NCBI GenBank assembly: GCA_023864145.1
Contig: JAIVER010000021.1
Location: forward strand, 1-7,465
Origin: Thiohalomonas sp.
GTDB taxonomy: Bacteria > Pseudomonadota > Gammaproteobacteria > GRL18
Direction: 5' to 3'
Length of the DNA: 7,465 bases
Shown: positions 7,248 to 7,465 of the stretch, piece by piece
How the letters are laid out: every line of letters starts with the position of its first letter
Position numbering within the stretch: position 1 is the first letter of the stretch
The notes under the pieces: model-generated
Told to the model about the DNA's origin: nothing
Seen by the model: only the letters and a program-made list of their open reading frames with translations
Databases searched by the model: none
Made by a program: the position numbers and the translations under genes

Positions 7248-7465
7248 ATGTTTAGTTTTTTAAAGCGCAATAAAGAGACCAGCAAGAAGCAAAACAGTTC
7301 CCCTGATTTGCCCGATTCCTCTGATCCGAGCAATATTCCGGATACCGATGAACCTATAGAATCTGCTGACAGGCATGAGCTGGAAAACAGCCCCGAGCCA
7401 GTAAGCACCCCTGAGCCAGTAAGCAGCCCTGAGCCAGTAAGCAGCCCTGAGCCAGTAAGCAGCCC
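7248..7465 (+). CDS. ftsY: Signal recognition particle receptor FtsY, N-terminal fragment (runs off the right edge)
   Basis: FtsY is the SRP receptor GTPase that docks ribosome-nascent chain complexes at the inner membrane. Only the first 72 codons are inside the window. The identification rests on the typical start MFSFLKRNKE (a short amphipathic, basic membrane-binding segment), the following acidic Pro/Ser-rich linker expected of the FtsY A domain, and position: ftsY divergent from M16 peptidases and rsmD is, as I recall, a recurrent gammaproteobacterial arrangement. The conserved NG GTPase domain lies outside the window, so it is not directly seen. The visible linker ends in a tandem PEPVSS repeat. 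A weak AAGAAG about 14 nt upstream is the only ribosome-binding candidate. A shadow frame on the opposite strand (7220-7408) is not a gene. Confidence 0.8.
   Translation, partial: MFSFLKRNKETSKKQNSSPDLPDSSDPSNIPDTDEPIESADRHELENSPEPVSTPEPVSSPEPVSSPEPVSS
7392..7465 (+). repeat. 18-bp in-frame tandem repeat in the ftsY acidic linker
   Basis: Four consecutive 18-bp units lie at 7392-7409, 7410-7427, 7428-7445 and 7446-7463, followed by the first 2 bases of a possible fifth unit at the window edge. The unit CCTGAGCCAGTAAGCAGC encodes PEPVSS. Units 2-4 are identical, and unit 1 differs at two positions (CCC for CCT, ACC for AGC, giving PEPVST). Because 18 is a multiple of 3, copy-number change keeps the frame. 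The array continues or ends beyond the window. Confidence 0.95.

Noticed and set aside
7220..7408. Minus-strand Ser/Leu-rich frame opposite ftsY
   Set aside because: It is a mirror of the ftsY linker coding region, with composition dictated by the opposite strand.

Overview
The window looks like ordinary chromosomal core DNA from a moderately AT-rich gammaproteobacterium. The evidence is gene order and protein type. A divergent ftsY start faces two tandem M16 peptidase genes, followed by rsmD, coaD, an Allochromatium/YfhL-type 2[4Fe-4S] ferredoxin and gamma-glutamyltransferase. As I recall it, Pseudomonas and related gammaproteobacteria carry a similar neighbourhood. The ferredoxin resembles the Allochromatium vinosum protein very closely, which hints at a lineage near the purple sulfur or sulfur-oxidising gammaproteobacteria, but species cannot be fixed from this window.

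Layout. Almost everything is on the minus strand, so it is read from right to left. From about 7104 down to 2101 the order is: M16 peptidase with an intact zinc site, M16-like partner without a zinc site, rsmD, a four-helix membrane protein of unknown function, coaD and ferredoxin. Several junctions are very tight. The two M16 genes are 1 nt apart, rsmD starts inside the end of the second M16 gene, and coaD starts 1 nt after the membrane-protein stop. A strong rho-independent terminator at 2033-2068 closes this series after the ferredoxin. Gamma-glutamyltransferase (280-1971) follows as a separate unit with its own leader. Left of it, a possible GTG-initiated minus-strand gene runs off the window edge (1-69). 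On the right, ftsY begins on the plus strand at 7248 and runs off the edge inside a tandem repeat encoding PEPVSS. The 143-bp gap between ftsY and the peptidase genes must hold divergent promoters and contains a perfect 7-bp inverted repeat.

How the genes work together. No single pathway links them. ftsY (membrane targeting), rsmD (16S rRNA methylation) and coaD (coenzyme A synthesis) are housekeeping genes. The M16 pair probably forms a periplasmic heterodimer. Gamma-glutamyltransferase is a periplasmic glutathione-processing enzyme, and the ferredoxin is a small electron carrier.

I found no mobile element, CRISPR array, tRNA, rRNA, toxin-antitoxin or defence system, and no convincing undescribed system. 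The points most worth a second look are the FtsY repeat, the complementary M16 active sites, the unknown membrane protein, the ftsY-leader inverted repeat and the possible gene at the left edge.
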